Shown: positions 1 through 14,367 of the stretch, piece after piece
Numbering within the stretch: position 1 is the first letter of the stretch
Layout of the letters: the number at the start of each line of letters is the position of its first letter
Source: Yokenella regensburgei ATCC 49455
GTDB lineage: Bacteria; Pseudomonadota; Gammaproteobacteria; Enterobacterales; Enterobacteriaceae
Assembly: GCF_000735455.1 (NCBI RefSeq)
Contig: NZ_JMPS01000081.1
Span: 30,313-94,312, forward strand
Direction: 5' to 3'
Length of the DNA: 64,000 nucleotides
Translations under genes and position numbers: made by a program
Notes under the pieces: model-generated
Told to the model about the DNA's origin: nothing
What the model saw: only the letters and a program-made list of their open reading frames with translations
Databases searched by the model: none

Positions 1-17
1 ATATCAAAGTAATCCAT
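1..17 (-). CDS. ves: Ves-like protein, first codons only (partial)
   Basis: Only six codons lie inside the window, reading M-D-Y-F-D on the minus strand. An AGGAG ribosome site (minus-strand sense of 23-27) lies 5 bases upstream of the ATG. E. coli Ves starts M-E-Y-F-D and is the neighbour of spy there, so position and first residues agree. The assignment rests on this very short match plus synteny; nothing about function can be read here. Confidence 0.55.
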
Positions 18-134
18 CACAACTCCTGAACCGCGCTCACGCATCGGAAGGCAGCCTGAACGGCCACCGTATTATTGTTTTTTTTGCTACCAGATTATCG
101 GCAGATGCGATGTTTTACCTTAGGGGCAAAAAAT

Positions 135-200
135 AAAAAGAAAAACCGCCGGGCCTGCCCACCGCACGTTAGCGGAATGTGAGCAAGACCGGCGGTCTTG
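135..200 (-). terminator. Rho-independent terminator of spy
   Basis: On the minus strand CCGCCGG (195-189) can pair with CCGGCGG (152-146), followed directly by a T-rich tract (145 down to 135). A smaller internal inverted repeat, AAGACC/GGTCTT, sits at the base. It lies just after the spy stop codon. Confidence 0.75.
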
Positions 201-216
201 AATGTGTGCTGTGAGG

Positions 217-705
217 TTACTCAGCAGACATTGGCATTTTACCTTCCGGCGCTGAACGTTCTGTCAGACGCTTCTCAAAATTGGCATTAAATTGCTTTTT
301 CTGTTCCGGAGTCAAAATGTTGTAGATTTTGTTCTGCGCTTCCATACGGGAGAGCATCATGGTTTTGTGCTGCGCCGCCATTTTGTCGATCTGCGCTTCC
401 GCTTTCGCTTTGTCGAAGCTGTCGCTTGCGATCAGGTCATGCATCGCACGGCGTTCTTCAACGGACGGGCGCTTCATGTTTTCACGCTGGGACTTCATGA
501 TGTCGCGGACCTGCTGTTTCTGCGCATCGGTCAGGTTCAGCCCCTGGAACATCATGTCGTGCTGCATGCCTTTACCTTTATGGTGCATCATCATCGGTTT
601 GCTGTCAGACGATGCTGCCGGCGCGGTAGTGTCTGCAGCATGCGCCAGGTTAGCGGCACCCAGAGCCAGAGTAGAGGCAACAAACAGAGCAGTAATCTTC
701 TTCAT
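217..705 (-). CDS. spy: Periplasmic chaperone Spy
   Basis: 162 aa, the usual Spy length. Residues 1-23 form a signal peptide ending A-H-A, so the product is periplasmic. The mature part is rich in Met, His and Lys at its start (M-M-M-H-H-K) and carries the two LTxxQ motifs that define the Spy/CpxP family: LTDAQ near residue 58 and LTPEQ near residue 132. Spy is an ATP-independent chaperone that cradles folding intermediates and suppresses aggregation in the envelope. In E. coli it is induced by the Cpx and Bae envelope-stress systems. It is a single-gene unit here, with its own terminator, next to the ast operon as in E. coli. Confidence 0.96.
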   Translation of the reverse strand: MKKITALFVASTLALGAANLAHAADTTAPAASSDSKPMMMHHKGKGMQHDMMFQGLNLTDAQKQQVRDIMKSQRENMKRPSVEERRAMHDLIASDSFDKAKAEAQIDKMAAQHKTMMLSRMEAQNKIYNILTPEQKKQFNANFEKRLTERSAPEGKMPMSAE

Positions 706-997
706 CGGTTATTCCTTACTTTCAGTTATTCTGGCGGCGATTCGCCGCGTTGTCGTGATTAACTTTACGACCTTTAATGTCAATGAGTCAGAACGTAAGT
801 AAAACAATGAAAGTATAGAAAACAATTTTTGCTCAATTGTGGAGAGAATAAGGAATAATGATGAAAAAGAGATAAAAATATTATCATCTTGATGATTTTA
901 AAGGGAACTAAACAAAAGCATAGCGGGAAGAAAAATAAAAATAAAGCGTTTCACCAGGAAAAATCTGTATTTATCAAAATGAGAATGTTAATAAAAA
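706..997. other. AT-rich intergenic region carrying the spy promoter
   Basis: No ORF is convincing here. The segment holds the leader and promoter of spy (read leftward). A GC-rich hairpin (GCGGCG att CGCCGC, 734-748) lies in the spy 5' leader. Around 799-813 a GTAAA-N5-GAAAG stretch loosely resembles a CpxR site but matches only one half well. Beyond about 810 the sequence is strongly AT-rich and featureless up to the ast terminator. Confidence 0.5.
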
Positions 998-1019
998 ACC
1001 AGGATACTGAGATCCTGGT
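990..1019 (-). terminator. Terminator of the ast operon
   Basis: On the minus strand ACCAGGAT (1019-1012) pairs with ATCCTGGT (1005-998), followed by a run of Ts (997-993). It lies directly after the astE stop and is a standard intrinsic terminator. Confidence 0.85.
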
Positions 1020-1030
1020 CTGAATTACCG

Positions 1031-1999
1031 TTACGCTTCACGGACCAGCATTAAACCGGCGCGTAGCCCCAATGCCACGGAAGGATTCGGGAACAACACA
1101 TACTCCGTCTCACTCCCCACCGCATAACGCGTGTCGCCGTCTTCCGCCAGCAGAGTTCCCGGCGAAAAGGCCGTGAAATTGAGCGTATCACCCGACATAT
1201 GCAGCCTGAAGGCCTCGCTGTGGCGGGTCACCTGCTGTGCCACCCGGTAACGCAGCGGTGGCTCAGCGGCCGGTGTCGACGCACTACCGCCCAAAAGCTG
1301 CATCAGCGCCCGCTGCGTCTGTGCAAACTGGCTGAGATCGTTTTGCCCGAACGGCAGCGCTTTACCGAGCTCCAGCGTACAGGCAAGTGCCCGCCCATGT
1401 TCACCGCTGAAGTGGCTGAACGTACCGCCTGGCTCTCGATGGAATACCAGCGCCTCCAGCCCGGCATCGCCAAGCCAGCGCAGAAAGTCTTCATCCCAGG
1501 GCGTCGTACGTGAAGGCAACACGCCAAAACGCACGTGGTGGGAGCCACGGATCGCCGTATGCATATCCAGATGCCAGCGCTCACGCTCGTTCCCTCGCCG
1601 CCAGAACTGCAGCACGGTTTCCTCCAGCAGCGCCGCCCGCGCGGTTTCCCCGCTCGGCTCAAACTTCTGCCAGCGCCCACCGAACATGCGGTTCATATCG
1701 CTGTGCAGATAACGCTGGTTGTCCCTGAGCGCTACCGGGTTACCCAGTACCACCAGCAGCCGACAACGCAGCGCCAGGGTGCCGTTGAACAAGGCATCCA
1801 GCAGTTGCATCACCATCTCTACCGGCGCGGTTTCATTACCGTGAATGCCCGCCGAAAGCACCAGCGAGCGAGCCGCGGGTTCGTGCGGCGTCAGTTGCAG
1901 AATGCCCCTGTCGAGCCAGTGCCAGCGAAAATGGTCAGTATCACCATGAAAGCTACCGGGCAGTTTCCCCGTCAGCGTCAGCGCCAGAAAGTCATGCAT
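1031..1999 (-). CDS. astE: Succinylglutamate desuccinylase AstE
   Basis: 322 aa, the same length as E. coli AstE. It is a zinc hydrolase of the M14-like carboxypeptidase fold. The zinc ligands are visible as H-G-N-E in the segment GIHGNETAP (residues 53-56) and the later His in [10 protein letters not shown]. It catalyses the last step of the ammonia-producing arginine succinyltransferase pathway: N-succinylglutamate to succinate and glutamate. It is the last gene of astCADBE, 9 bases after astB, with an AGGAG site before its ATG and a terminator directly downstream. Family and position agree, so the call is firm. Confidence 0.97.
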   Translation of the reverse strand: MHDFLALTLTGKLPGSFHGDTDHFRWHWLDRGILQLTPHEPAARSLVLSAGIHGNETAPVEMVMQLLDALFNGTLALRCRLLVVLGNPVALRDNQRYLHSDMNRMFGGRWQKFEPSGETARAALLEETVLQFWRRGNERERWHLDMHTAIRGSHHVRFGVLPSRTTPWDEDFLRWLGDAGLEALVFHREPGGTFSHFSGEHGRALACTLELGKALPFGQNDLSQFAQTQRALMQLLGGSASTPAAEPPLRYRVAQQVTRHSEAFRLHMSGDTLNFTAFSPGTLLAEDGDTRYAVGSETEYVLFPNPSVALGLRAGLMLVREA

Positions 2000-2008
2000 C
2001 GTTGCTCC

Positions 2009-7505
<5,497 letters not shown>

Positions 7506-8315
7506 ATGAAATTTGTTTCTTTTAATATCAACGGCCTGCGCGCCCGCCCTCATCAACTGGAAGCCATCGTCGAGAAACATCAGCCCGACGTCATTGGCCT
7601 GCAGGAGACAAAGGTTCACGACGACATGTTCCCGCTCGAAGATGTCGCAAAACTCGGTTACAACGTCTTTTATCACGGGCAGAAAGGCCACTACGGCGTG
7701 GCGCTGCTGACCAAAGAAACGCCCATTGCCGTGCGTCGCGGTTTTCCGGGCGATGACGAAGAGGCCCAGCGCCGCATCATCATGGCGGACATCCCTTCGC
7801 CGTTCGGCACTGTCACCGTGATTAACGGCTACTTCCCGCAGGGTGAAAGCCGCGACCATCCGACGAAGTTCCCTGCCAAAACCCGGTTTTATCAGGATCT
7901 GCAGGATTACCTAACCGGCGACCTGAATAAGGACAATCCGGTACTAATCATGGGTGATATGAACATCAGCCCGACGGATCTGGATATCGGCATTGGCGAA
8001 GACAGCCGCAAACGCTGGCTGCGCACCGGCAAATGCTCCTTCCTGCCGGAAGAGCGCGAGTGGATGCAGCGCCTGCTGGGCTGGGGGCTGGTAGATACCT
8101 GGCGCCACGCTAACCCGGATAACCACGACCGCTTCTCGTGGTTCGACTACCGCTCCAAAGGTTTTGACGATAACCGCGGCCTGCGCATAGATCTGCTGCT
8201 GGCAAGCAACCCGCTGGCCCAGCACTGCGTCGAAACCGGCATCGACTACGACATCCGCAGCATGGAAAAACCCTCCGACCACGCGCCGGTCTGGGCAACC
8301 TTTAAAGGAAAATAA
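7506..8315 (+). CDS. xthA: Exodeoxyribonuclease III
   Basis: 269 aa from ATG at 7506 ([11 protein letters not shown]), matching the 268-aa E. coli enzyme; a GTG/ATG-like extension from 7494 is not needed. It is an AP endonuclease and 3'-5' exonuclease of the EEP (exonuclease-endonuclease-phosphatase) fold used in base-excision repair. Visible catalytic elements are N-I-N-G near residue 7, the metal-binding Glu in GLQETKV, G-D-M-N-I-S near residue 151, and S-D-H-A-P near the C-terminus. It is transcribed away from ast. A putative membrane protein gene follows after 6 bases, suggesting some readthrough. Confidence 0.97.
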   Translation: MKFVSFNINGLRARPHQLEAIVEKHQPDVIGLQETKVHDDMFPLEDVAKLGYNVFYHGQKGHYGVALLTKETPIAVRRGFPGDDEEAQRRIIMADIPSPFGTVTVINGYFPQGESRDHPTKFPAKTRFYQDLQDYLTGDLNKDNPVLIMGDMNISPTDLDIGIGEDSRKRWLRTGKCSFLPEEREWMQRLLGWGLVDTWRHANPDNHDRFSWFDYRSKGFDDNRGLRIDLLLASNPLAQHCVETGIDYDIRSMEKPSDHAPVWATFKGK

Positions 8316-8321
8316 ACGCGG

Positions 8322-8996
8322 TTGAATCGTCATCAGCTCTCGCTGCTGGTTATCCTCATCGTCTGCATCGTCGCGGGGTTTACGCTTATCCCCCGCGACA
8401 TGCTCTCCCTGAACGCCCTGCAGCAATCTCATCAGGCGCTTAGCGCCGAATGGCACCAGCATCCCCTTCTCGGGGCGGTGCTCTATTTTGCCCTGTACGT
8501 GGCGGTGTCCGCGTTATCTATCCCCGGAGCGGCGCTGTTAACGCTGCTTGGCGGGTCGCTGTTCCCGCTGTGGATAGCCATTCCACTCGTCTCGTTTGCC
8601 TCAACGCTCGGCGCGCTGCTGGCGATGCTGGCGAGCCGCTATCTGCTGGCAAACTGGGTCTGCGGGCGTTTTCCCCGACAAATGGCGACCGTTAACGCTG
8701 GCATCGCGCGCGATGGGGCGTTTTACCTCTTTGCGCTGCGGTTGATGCCGCTGTTACCGTTTTTTCTGGTGAACCTGCTGGCGGGCGTCACGCGAATTGG
8801 CGCTATGCGCTACTGGTGGGTCAGCCAGCTCGGTATGCTGCCCGCGACGGTGGTTTATCTGAATGCCGGGCGAGAGCTCGGAAATCTGCACTCATTGCAG
8901 GATATACTCTCCCCTGGCCTGCTGGGCGCTTTCGCGCTGATAGGTCTGTTGCCGCTGGTATCGCGCAAGCTGCTGGCCCGTTTTGTTCAACATTAA
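8322..8996 (+). CDS. TVP38/TMEM64 (VTT domain) inner-membrane protein
   Basis: 224 aa from a TTG start at 8322; AAGGA lies about 13 bases upstream, and no better ATG precedes the first helix. It has five or six hydrophobic segments and the VTT-domain signatures S-I-P-G-A-A near residue 66 and R-L-M-P-L-L-P-F near residue 145, placing it with YdjX/YdjZ and the DedA-like superfamily. Members are thought to act in lipid scrambling or export-linked transport, but the substrate here is unknown. It sits 9 bases before ynjB and is likely cotranscribed. The E. coli neighbours ydjY and one TVP38 copy are missing, so I cannot say whether this is YdjX or YdjZ. Confidence 0.85.
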   Translation: MNRHQLSLLVILIVCIVAGFTLIPRDMLSLNALQQSHQALSAEWHQHPLLGAVLYFALYVAVSALSIPGAALLTLLGGSLFPLWIAIPLVSFASTLGALLAMLASRYLLANWVCGRFPRQMATVNAGIARDGAFYLFALRLMPLLPFFLVNLLAGVTRIGAMRYWWVSQLGMLPATVVYLNAGRELGNLHSLQDILSPGLLGAFALIGLLPLVSRKLLARFVQH

Positions 8997-9005
8997 GGAT
9001 GCATT

Positions 9006-10181
9006 ATGCGCCGTGTGCGTTATTACCTCCTCCTCACCGCCGGACTGCTCACCGCAGGCCATGCCTTTGCCACCGATAGCTGGCAGCAGATAAAACAGGA
9101 AGCCCACGGCCAGACCGTGTGGTTCAACGCCTGGGGCGGCGATCCCGCCGTAAACCACTATCTTGACTGGGTCAGTGGAGAAGTAAAACGCCACTACGCC
9201 GTCACGCTTCGCGTGGTGCCGATTGCCGATGCCGCCGACAGCGTTAAACGCATCAAGAGCGAAGCTGCTGCCGGACGTACCCATAACGGCTCGATTGACC
9301 TGCTGTGGGTGAATGGCGAGAACTTTCGCAGCCTGAAAGAGGCAAATCTTTTGCGCACCGGGTGGGCGGAAACGCTACCGAACTGGCGCTATGTCGATAC
9401 CCAAAAACCGGTGCGGGAAGATTTTTCCGTGCCCGTGGACGGAGCGGAATCGCCCTGGGGCAGCGCTCAGTTAACTTTTATCGCCCGTCGTTCAGAAACG
9501 TCAGCACCGCCCACCTCACCGGAGGCACTACTGCGCTACGCGCAGGCAAACCCCGGAACGGTAACCTATCCACGCCCGCCGGATTTCACCGCCACAGCGT
9601 TTCTTGAACAACTGCTGCTGGCGCTGACGCCGGACCCACAGCTGCTGAAACAACCGCCGGATAACAGCACCTTTGTCGCAGTGACCGCCCCGCTGTGGGC
9701 TTATCTCGACAAACTACACCCCTGGTTATGGCGGCAAGGGAAAGACTTCCCGGCGTCTCCTGCGCGGATGGACACCATGCTTGCCCAGGGGACGCTGCGC
9801 CTGTCCCTGACCTTTAACCCAATGCATGCCCGGCAAAAAATGGCCAGCGGTGAACTGCCGGACGACAGCTACAGCTTCGGTTTTAAGAAGGGCATGATCG
9901 GTAACGTCCACTTTGTGGCGATCCCGGCCAATGCCCGCGCCACGGCAGGTGCTCAGGTGGTGGCAAACTTCCTGCTGTCGCCGGAAGCCCAGCTGCGTAA
10001 ATCAGACCCGGCTATCTGGGGCGATCCGAGCGTGCTCGACCCGGCGAAGCTCGAACCAGCACTACGGGCAACGCTTGCCTCGCGCCTGCCGCAAAAATCA
10101 CCACCGGTTCTGGCAGAGCCGCATGCTGCATGGGTTAGCGCACTGGAACAGGCATGGCTGCATCGTTACGGTACTTACTAA
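9006..10181 (+). CDS. ynjB: ABC transporter periplasmic substrate-binding protein YnjB
   Basis: 391 aa (E. coli about 388). It has a Sec signal peptide of about 22 residues ending H-A-F-A. The mature protein is a cluster-D-like solute-binding protein with the W-F-N-A-W-G-G-D segment after the signal and many Trp and Pro residues. It would deliver an unknown ligand to the YnjC permease. Its 3' end overlaps ynjC by 28 bases, so the three transporter genes form one operon. Confidence 0.93.
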   Translation: MRRVRYYLLLTAGLLTAGHAFATDSWQQIKQEAHGQTVWFNAWGGDPAVNHYLDWVSGEVKRHYAVTLRVVPIADAADSVKRIKSEAAAGRTHNGSIDLLWVNGENFRSLKEANLLRTGWAETLPNWRYVDTQKPVREDFSVPVDGAESPWGSAQLTFIARRSETSAPPTSPEALLRYAQANPGTVTYPRPPDFTATAFLEQLLLALTPDPQLLKQPPDNSTFVAVTAPLWAYLDKLHPWLWRQGKDFPASPARMDTMLAQGTLRLSLTFNPMHARQKMASGELPDDSYSFGFKKGMIGNVHFVAIPANARATAGAQVVANFLLSPEAQLRKSDPAIWGDPSVLDPAKLEPALRATLASRLPQKSPPVLAEPHAAWVSALEQAWLHRYGTY

Positions 10182-11689
10182 CTCTCCTGACGCTGGCGGC
10201 AATGATGGCGGTTATGCTGCCTTTGCTCCCCGCCGCCGGGCTGCTGCTCTCACCGGCATTTTCGAGCGCGAACTGGCAGGCGTTGTTTGCCGACCCGCAG
10301 GTGCCGCAGGCGCTGACGGCAACGCTGATATCAAGCCTGATAGCGACCGGCGGCGCGCTGATGATTGCACTGTGCGCCATGGCCGCCCTGTGGCCCTCTG
10401 CCGGCTGGCAAAAGCTGATAAGCCGCCTGCCGCTGCTGCTGGCAATACCGCACGTTGCCTTTGCCGCCAGCGCGCTGCTGCTCTTCGCCGAGGGCGGCTG
10501 GCTGTTCCAGCTCTGCGGTCGCTGTACGCCGCTGGTGGATCGTTATGGCATCGGTATGGGGTTGACGCTTGCGGTCAAAGAGAGCGGATTCATCCTGTGG
10601 GCGATGTATGGCGTACTGGGAGAAAAGCGGCTGGCGCAGCAAACGCTGGTGCTGAAAAGCCTCGGCTACAGCCGCTGGCAGTGTCTGAATATGCTGGTAC
10701 TCCCGGCCATCGCGCCTGCTCTCGGGCTGGTGCTGCTGGCCACGGGTGCGTGGACGCTCTCGGTGGTGGATGTGGCGCTAATGCTGGGGCCAGGAAACCC
10801 GCCCACCCTGGCGGTACTCGCCTGGAGCTGGCTAAACCAGATTGATGCTTTGCAGCAGACCAAAGGTCAGCTTGCCTGCCTGCTGCTGGTGATGCTTCTC
10901 GCCGTAATGGCGCTTATTATCTTCGGCGGCTGGCGTTTACAGCAACGCCGCGCACCGCCTGCGGATGGTGTACGCCATCGGCAGAGATCCCATCCTGCAG
11001 GGCAGACATTTTCGTTAGCGCTGCCAGGCAGCGGCGTGCTCTGCGTCGTGGTGCTGCTGGCGATGGCACGGCTGGCCTTGCCCACGACAGAAAGTCTGAA
11101 TAACAGTCTCTGGCTGGCGTTACTCTCCTGCCTGTGTGGCGGCGTTCTGTGCCTGCTCTGGCTTGAATGGGGTATCGCCAGACTCACGCCCTGGCTGTTT
11201 CTTCCCCTGCTGTTACCCACACTGCCGCTGGTTGCCGGACAATATCAGCTGGTGCTACACCTGTGGCTCGACGGCAGCTTTATCGCCGTATTCTGGGGGC
11301 ACTTGTTGTGGGTGGTGCCGTGGATGTTGTTTGTGCTGCATCCGGCGTGGCGGCGGCTCGACCCGCGTCTGCCGCTGATTGCCCGCACGCTGGGCTGGTC
11401 GCAGGGGCGGATTTTCCTGCAGGTGAAATGCCCGCAGTTGATGCGCGCTATTCTCTCTGCTCTCGCCGTGGGGTTTTCCGTGAGTATTGCCCAGTATTTA
11501 CCAACCCTGTGGCTCGGCGGCGGTCGCGTCCCGACGCTGACGACCGATGCCGTCGCGCAAAGCAGCGGCGGCTCGCTGCACTGGCTCGCGATATCCTCGC
11601 TCTGGCAACTGCTGCTTCCGGCGCTGATGTTTACCCTGGTCGCCCTGCTTACGCGCACGATCGCGCACTATCGACAAGGACTCCGCTGA
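10154..11689 (+). CDS. ynjC: ABC transporter permease YnjC (fused two-domain)
   Basis: 511 aa, identical in length to E. coli YnjC. About 12 membrane helices are arranged as two BPD-type permease halves in one chain; EAA-loop-like segments follow L-G-Y-S-R-W-Q near residue 175 and L-G-W-S-Q-G-R near residue 415. The start lies inside ynjB, and the stop shares one base with the ynjD start (TGATG). The substrate is unknown; the fused layout resembles thiamine and iron(III) permeases. Confidence 0.93.
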   Translation: MAASLRYLLTLLTLAAMMAVMLPLLPAAGLLLSPAFSSANWQALFADPQVPQALTATLISSLIATGGALMIALCAMAALWPSAGWQKLISRLPLLLAIPHVAFAASALLLFAEGGWLFQLCGRCTPLVDRYGIGMGLTLAVKESGFILWAMYGVLGEKRLAQQTLVLKSLGYSRWQCLNMLVLPAIAPALGLVLLATGAWTLSVVDVALMLGPGNPPTLAVLAWSWLNQIDALQQTKGQLACLLLVMLLAVMALIIFGGWRLQQRRAPPADGVRHRQRSHPAGQTFSLALPGSGVLCVVVLLAMARLALPTTESLNNSLWLALLSCLCGGVLCLLWLEWGIARLTPWLFLPLLLPTLPLVAGQYQLVLHLWLDGSFIAVFWGHLLWVVPWMLFVLHPAWRRLDPRLPLIARTLGWSQGRIFLQVKCPQLMRAILSALAVGFSVSIAQYLPTLWLGGGRVPTLTTDAVAQSSGGSLHWLAISSLWQLLLPALMFTLVALLTRTIAHYRQGLR

Positions 11690-12321
11690 TGCTTATCGTC
11701 AATAATCTCACGCTTGCGCTCAATACCGCGCCGCGGCTTAACCATGTCAGCTTCAGCGTTGAGCCCGGAGAAGTCGTCACCCTGATGGGCGCTTCCGGCA
11801 GCGGTAAATCTACGCTGTTTGCCTGGATGATTGGCGCGCTGCCCGCGCCGTTTAAGGCACAAGGAGAGCTGTGGCTCAACGACCGTCGGCTGGATGGGCT
11901 TACTACTGCCCAGCGGGAAATCGGGGTCCTGTTTCAGGACGCGCTGCTGTTCGACCACTTTAGCGTGGGGAAAAACCTGCTGCTGGCGCTACCGGCGAGC
12001 GTGAAAGGCGGTGAGCGTCGGGAAATGGTTGAGGCCGCCCTGACTGAAGCCGGTCTCGCCGGTTTTTACGCCCGCGATCCGGCAACGCTCTCCGGCGGCC
12101 AACGGGCACGGGTTAGCCTGCTGCGCGCGATGCTGGCACAACCGAAAGCGCTGCTGCTTGATGAGCCTTTTAACCGGCTGGATGCCCCCCTGCGCGAGCG
12201 CTTTCGCGAATGGGTGTTTGCCGAGCTTTCGGGGCTGGCTATTCCGGTGGTGCTGGTCACCCACGACGCTGCCGATATACCGCCAGGTGGCCGTTGTCTG
12301 CAGATTGAAAGCTGGCAATAA
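11689..12321 (+). CDS. ynjD: ABC transporter ATP-binding protein YnjD
   Basis: 210 aa from the ATG at 11689 (MLIVNNLTLAL). A longer in-frame reading from 11167 runs through ynjC and is not real. It has Walker A GASGSGKST (about residues 36-44), the Q-loop V-L-F-Q-D-A-L-L-F, the signature LSGGQRAR, Walker B ALLLDEPFN and the switch His in LVTHDAAD. It is the ATPase of the YnjBCD importer. Confidence 0.95.
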   Translation: MLIVNNLTLALNTAPRLNHVSFSVEPGEVVTLMGASGSGKSTLFAWMIGALPAPFKAQGELWLNDRRLDGLTTAQREIGVLFQDALLFDHFSVGKNLLLALPASVKGGERREMVEAALTEAGLAGFYARDPATLSGGQRARVSLLRAMLAQPKALLLDEPFNRLDAPLRERFREWVFAELSGLAIPVVLVTHDAADIPPGGRCLQIESWQ

Positions 12322-12362
12322 CCTGCGTTAGCGCAACGTATTTCTCCGAACGGAGCTCCAGA

Positions 12363-12473
12363 ATGACGCTTCAATTTACCTGGGACGGGCAATTCGATGA
12401 AACGTGTTTCTCAACTGACCGCGCTGGCCCTGCTTATCGGGCTGACCTCTTCTGCTTCAACGCTGGCCGCTGA
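12363..12473 (+). CDS. Possible short leader ORF overlapping ynjE start
   Basis: A 36-codon ORF begins at ATG 12363 behind a good GGAG ribosome site (about 12353). It runs past the ynjE start in a different frame and ends at TGA 12471-12473. The ynjE ATG itself has only a weak ribosome site. The ORF may serve translational coupling, or may simply be chance. No similarity is recognised. Confidence 0.25.
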   Translation: MTLQFTWDGQFDETCFSTDRAGPAYRADLFCFNAGR

Positions 12474-13707
12474 AATGGCCTCTGCTCACACCTTCGCACA
12501 GATCCAGCAGCAAAACGGTATCATTATCGATACGCGCCCGAGCGCGTTTTACAACGGCTGGCCGCAGACGGCTAACGGCCCGCAGGGGCATGAACCCGCC
12601 GCACGTAATCTGGCCGCTCGCTGGCTTTCAGCAATGAGCGACGAGCAGCTCACCGCCTGGGCGAAAGCGCAGCAGCTGAAGCCGGATACGCCTCTGGCGC
12701 TGTACGGTAATCCGGACGACGTCAACGCCGTTACCGCGCGGTTGCACAAAGCGGGCTTTGACCGCACCGCAACCCTAAGCGATGCCCTGAGCTCCCCGGA
12801 GCGTCTGCAGAAACTCGCTCACTTCGAGCAGCTGGTCTATCCGCAGTGGCTGCACGACCTGCAGCAGGGTAACGCAGTTACCGCCAGACCGGCCGGTGAC
12901 TGGAAGGTAATAGAAGCGGGCTGGGGTGCGCCGAAATATTTCCTGCTGAGCCATATTCCGGGCGCGGGGTATATTGATACCAACGAAGTCGAGAGCGAAC
13001 CGCTGTGGAATAAAGTGCCAGACGCCTTTCTTAAAGCCATGCTGGCGAAGCACGGTATTCGCCACGACACCACGGTGATCCTCTACGGTCGTGATGTTTA
13101 CGCCGCCGCACGCGTGGCGCAGATCATGCTGTATGCCGGGGTGAAAGATGTCCGCCTGCTCGACGGTGGCTGGAAAACCTGGAGCGACAGCGATCTGCCG
13201 GTCGAGCGAGGGACGCCGTCGACGGTAAAAGCAGAGCCTGATTTTGGCGCGCCGATCCCCGGCCAGCCGCAGCTGATGCTTGATATGAATCAGGCCCGCG
13301 CGCTGCTGCACCGCCAGGATGCGTCGCTGGTCAGCATTCGCTCGTGGCCGGAATTCATCGGGACCACCAGCGGCTACAGCTACATTAAGCCAAAAGGTGA
13401 AATTGCCGGTGCCCGCTGGGGCCACGCCGGTAGCGACTCCACCCACATGGAAGATTTCCACAATCCGGACGGCACCATGCGCAGCGCCGATGACATCAGC
13501 GCGATGTGGAAAGCGTGGAATATCCTGCCATCACAGCAGGTATCGTTCTACTGCGGTACCGGCTGGCGCGCCTCAGAAACCTTCATGTACGCCCGGGCCA
13601 TGGGCTGGCCGAATATCTCCGTTTATGACGGCGGCTGGTATGAGTGGAGCTCTGATGCCAAAAACCCGGTACAGCGCGGTGAGCGCGGCCCGGGTCAGGA
13701 GATGTAA
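12397..13707 (+). CDS. ynjE: Periplasmic thiosulfate sulfurtransferase YnjE
   Basis: 436 aa (E. coli 440). A signal peptide of about 24 residues (ending T-L-A-A) is followed by three rhodanese domains, the family hallmark. Only the last domain has a catalytic loop with cysteine, FYCGTGWRASE near residue 385; the others contain D-T-R-P and L-Y-G-R segments without Cys. Thiosulfate:cyanide sulfurtransferase activity has been reported for the E. coli protein. The gene follows the ynjBCD transporter by 75 bases, as in E. coli, which suggests the imported substrate may relate to sulfur chemistry (inference). Confidence 0.95.
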   Translation: MKRVSQLTALALLIGLTSSASTLAAEMASAHTFAQIQQQNGIIIDTRPSAFYNGWPQTANGPQGHEPAARNLAARWLSAMSDEQLTAWAKAQQLKPDTPLALYGNPDDVNAVTARLHKAGFDRTATLSDALSSPERLQKLAHFEQLVYPQWLHDLQQGNAVTARPAGDWKVIEAGWGAPKYFLLSHIPGAGYIDTNEVESEPLWNKVPDAFLKAMLAKHGIRHDTTVILYGRDVYAAARVAQIMLYAGVKDVRLLDGGWKTWSDSDLPVERGTPSTVKAEPDFGAPIPGQPQLMLDMNQARALLHRQDASLVSIRSWPEFIGTTSGYSYIKPKGEIAGARWGHAGSDSTHMEDFHNPDGTMRSADDISAMWKAWNILPSQQVSFYCGTGWRASETFMYARAMGWPNISVYDGGWYEWSSDAKNPVQRGERGPGQEM

Positions 13708-13718
13708 TCGGCAATCCC

Positions 13719-13748
13719 TGCCGGATAGGGTTAACGCCTTATCCGGCA
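13719..13748. repeat. REP-like inverted repeat between ynjE and ynjF
   Basis: TGCCGGATA (13719-13727) and TATCCGGCA (13740-13748) are perfectly complementary and lie between two convergent genes. This is the core of enterobacterial REP elements; it may act as a bidirectional transcript-stabilising hairpin. There is no U tract on either side. Confidence 0.7.
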
Positions 13749-13752
13749 AGAT

Positions 13753-14367
13753 TCACTCGCAGCGCTTTAACGTCAGGTATCCGCTCCAGATACGCGTCAG
13801 GGTAGTGAGCCAGCACAGTGCGCCAAACAACCACGCCAGCCACGGAAACCAGGCTGGAAACAGGCAACACAGTACAAACAGAGCGATAGTTTCGCTACCC
13901 TCGGTTAGCCCCCCCAGGTAATAAAACGACTTGTGTGCATAGCCTGGGTTATCAATCTGGTGCTTTGCCGCCAGCGCCGCAAAAGCCAGAAAACTGCTGC
14001 CGGTACCGATAAAAGCAAACAGCAGCCATCCTCCCGCCAGCGCGTTCTGCGCCGGGGAAGCAAGAATAAAACCAAACGGCACCAGCGCGTAAAACAGAAA
14101 ATCGAGAGAAATATCGAGAAAGCCTCCGGCATCGCTTAATCCGCGCCGCCGCGCCAGCGCACCGTCCAGCCCATCAAGCAGGCGATTCAGCACTATCACC
14201 ACCAGCGCCGGAAGGTACCAGCCCTGCGCCAGAAACGGCAGTGCCAGCACGCCGATGGCAAAGCCGGTGAGCGTCACGCCATCGGCGCTCACTCCCGCTT
14301 TTTCCAGCGGCAGCGCCAGTGCATTAAGTAGTGGCTTAATTCGTGGGTGCAGATGTCGGTCAAGCAT
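13753..14367 (-). CDS. ynjF: CDP-alcohol phosphatidyltransferase family protein YnjF
   Basis: 204 aa (E. coli 206). The CDP-OH phosphotransferase motif D-G-x2-A-R-x8-G-x3-D-x3-D is intact: DGLDGALARR near residue 66, G-G-F-L-D-I-S-L-D following. It has about six membrane helices and a likely role in phospholipid head-group transfer; the exact alcohol substrate is unknown. Its start overlaps the preceding ynjA gene by 8 bases, implying coupling. Confidence 0.93.
   Translation of the reverse strand: MLDRHLHPRIKPLLNALALPLEKAGVSADGVTLTGFAIGVLALPFLAQGWYLPALVVIVLNRLLDGLDGALARRRGLSDAGGFLDISLDFLFYALVPFGFILASPAQNALAGGWLLFAFIGTGSSFLAFAALAAKHQIDNPGYAHKSFYYLGGLTEGSETIALFVLCCLFPAWFPWLAWLFGALCWLTTLTRIWSGYLTLKRCE

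Noticed and set aside
799..813. CpxR box for spy
   Set aside because: Only one GTAAA half matches; the second is GAAAG.
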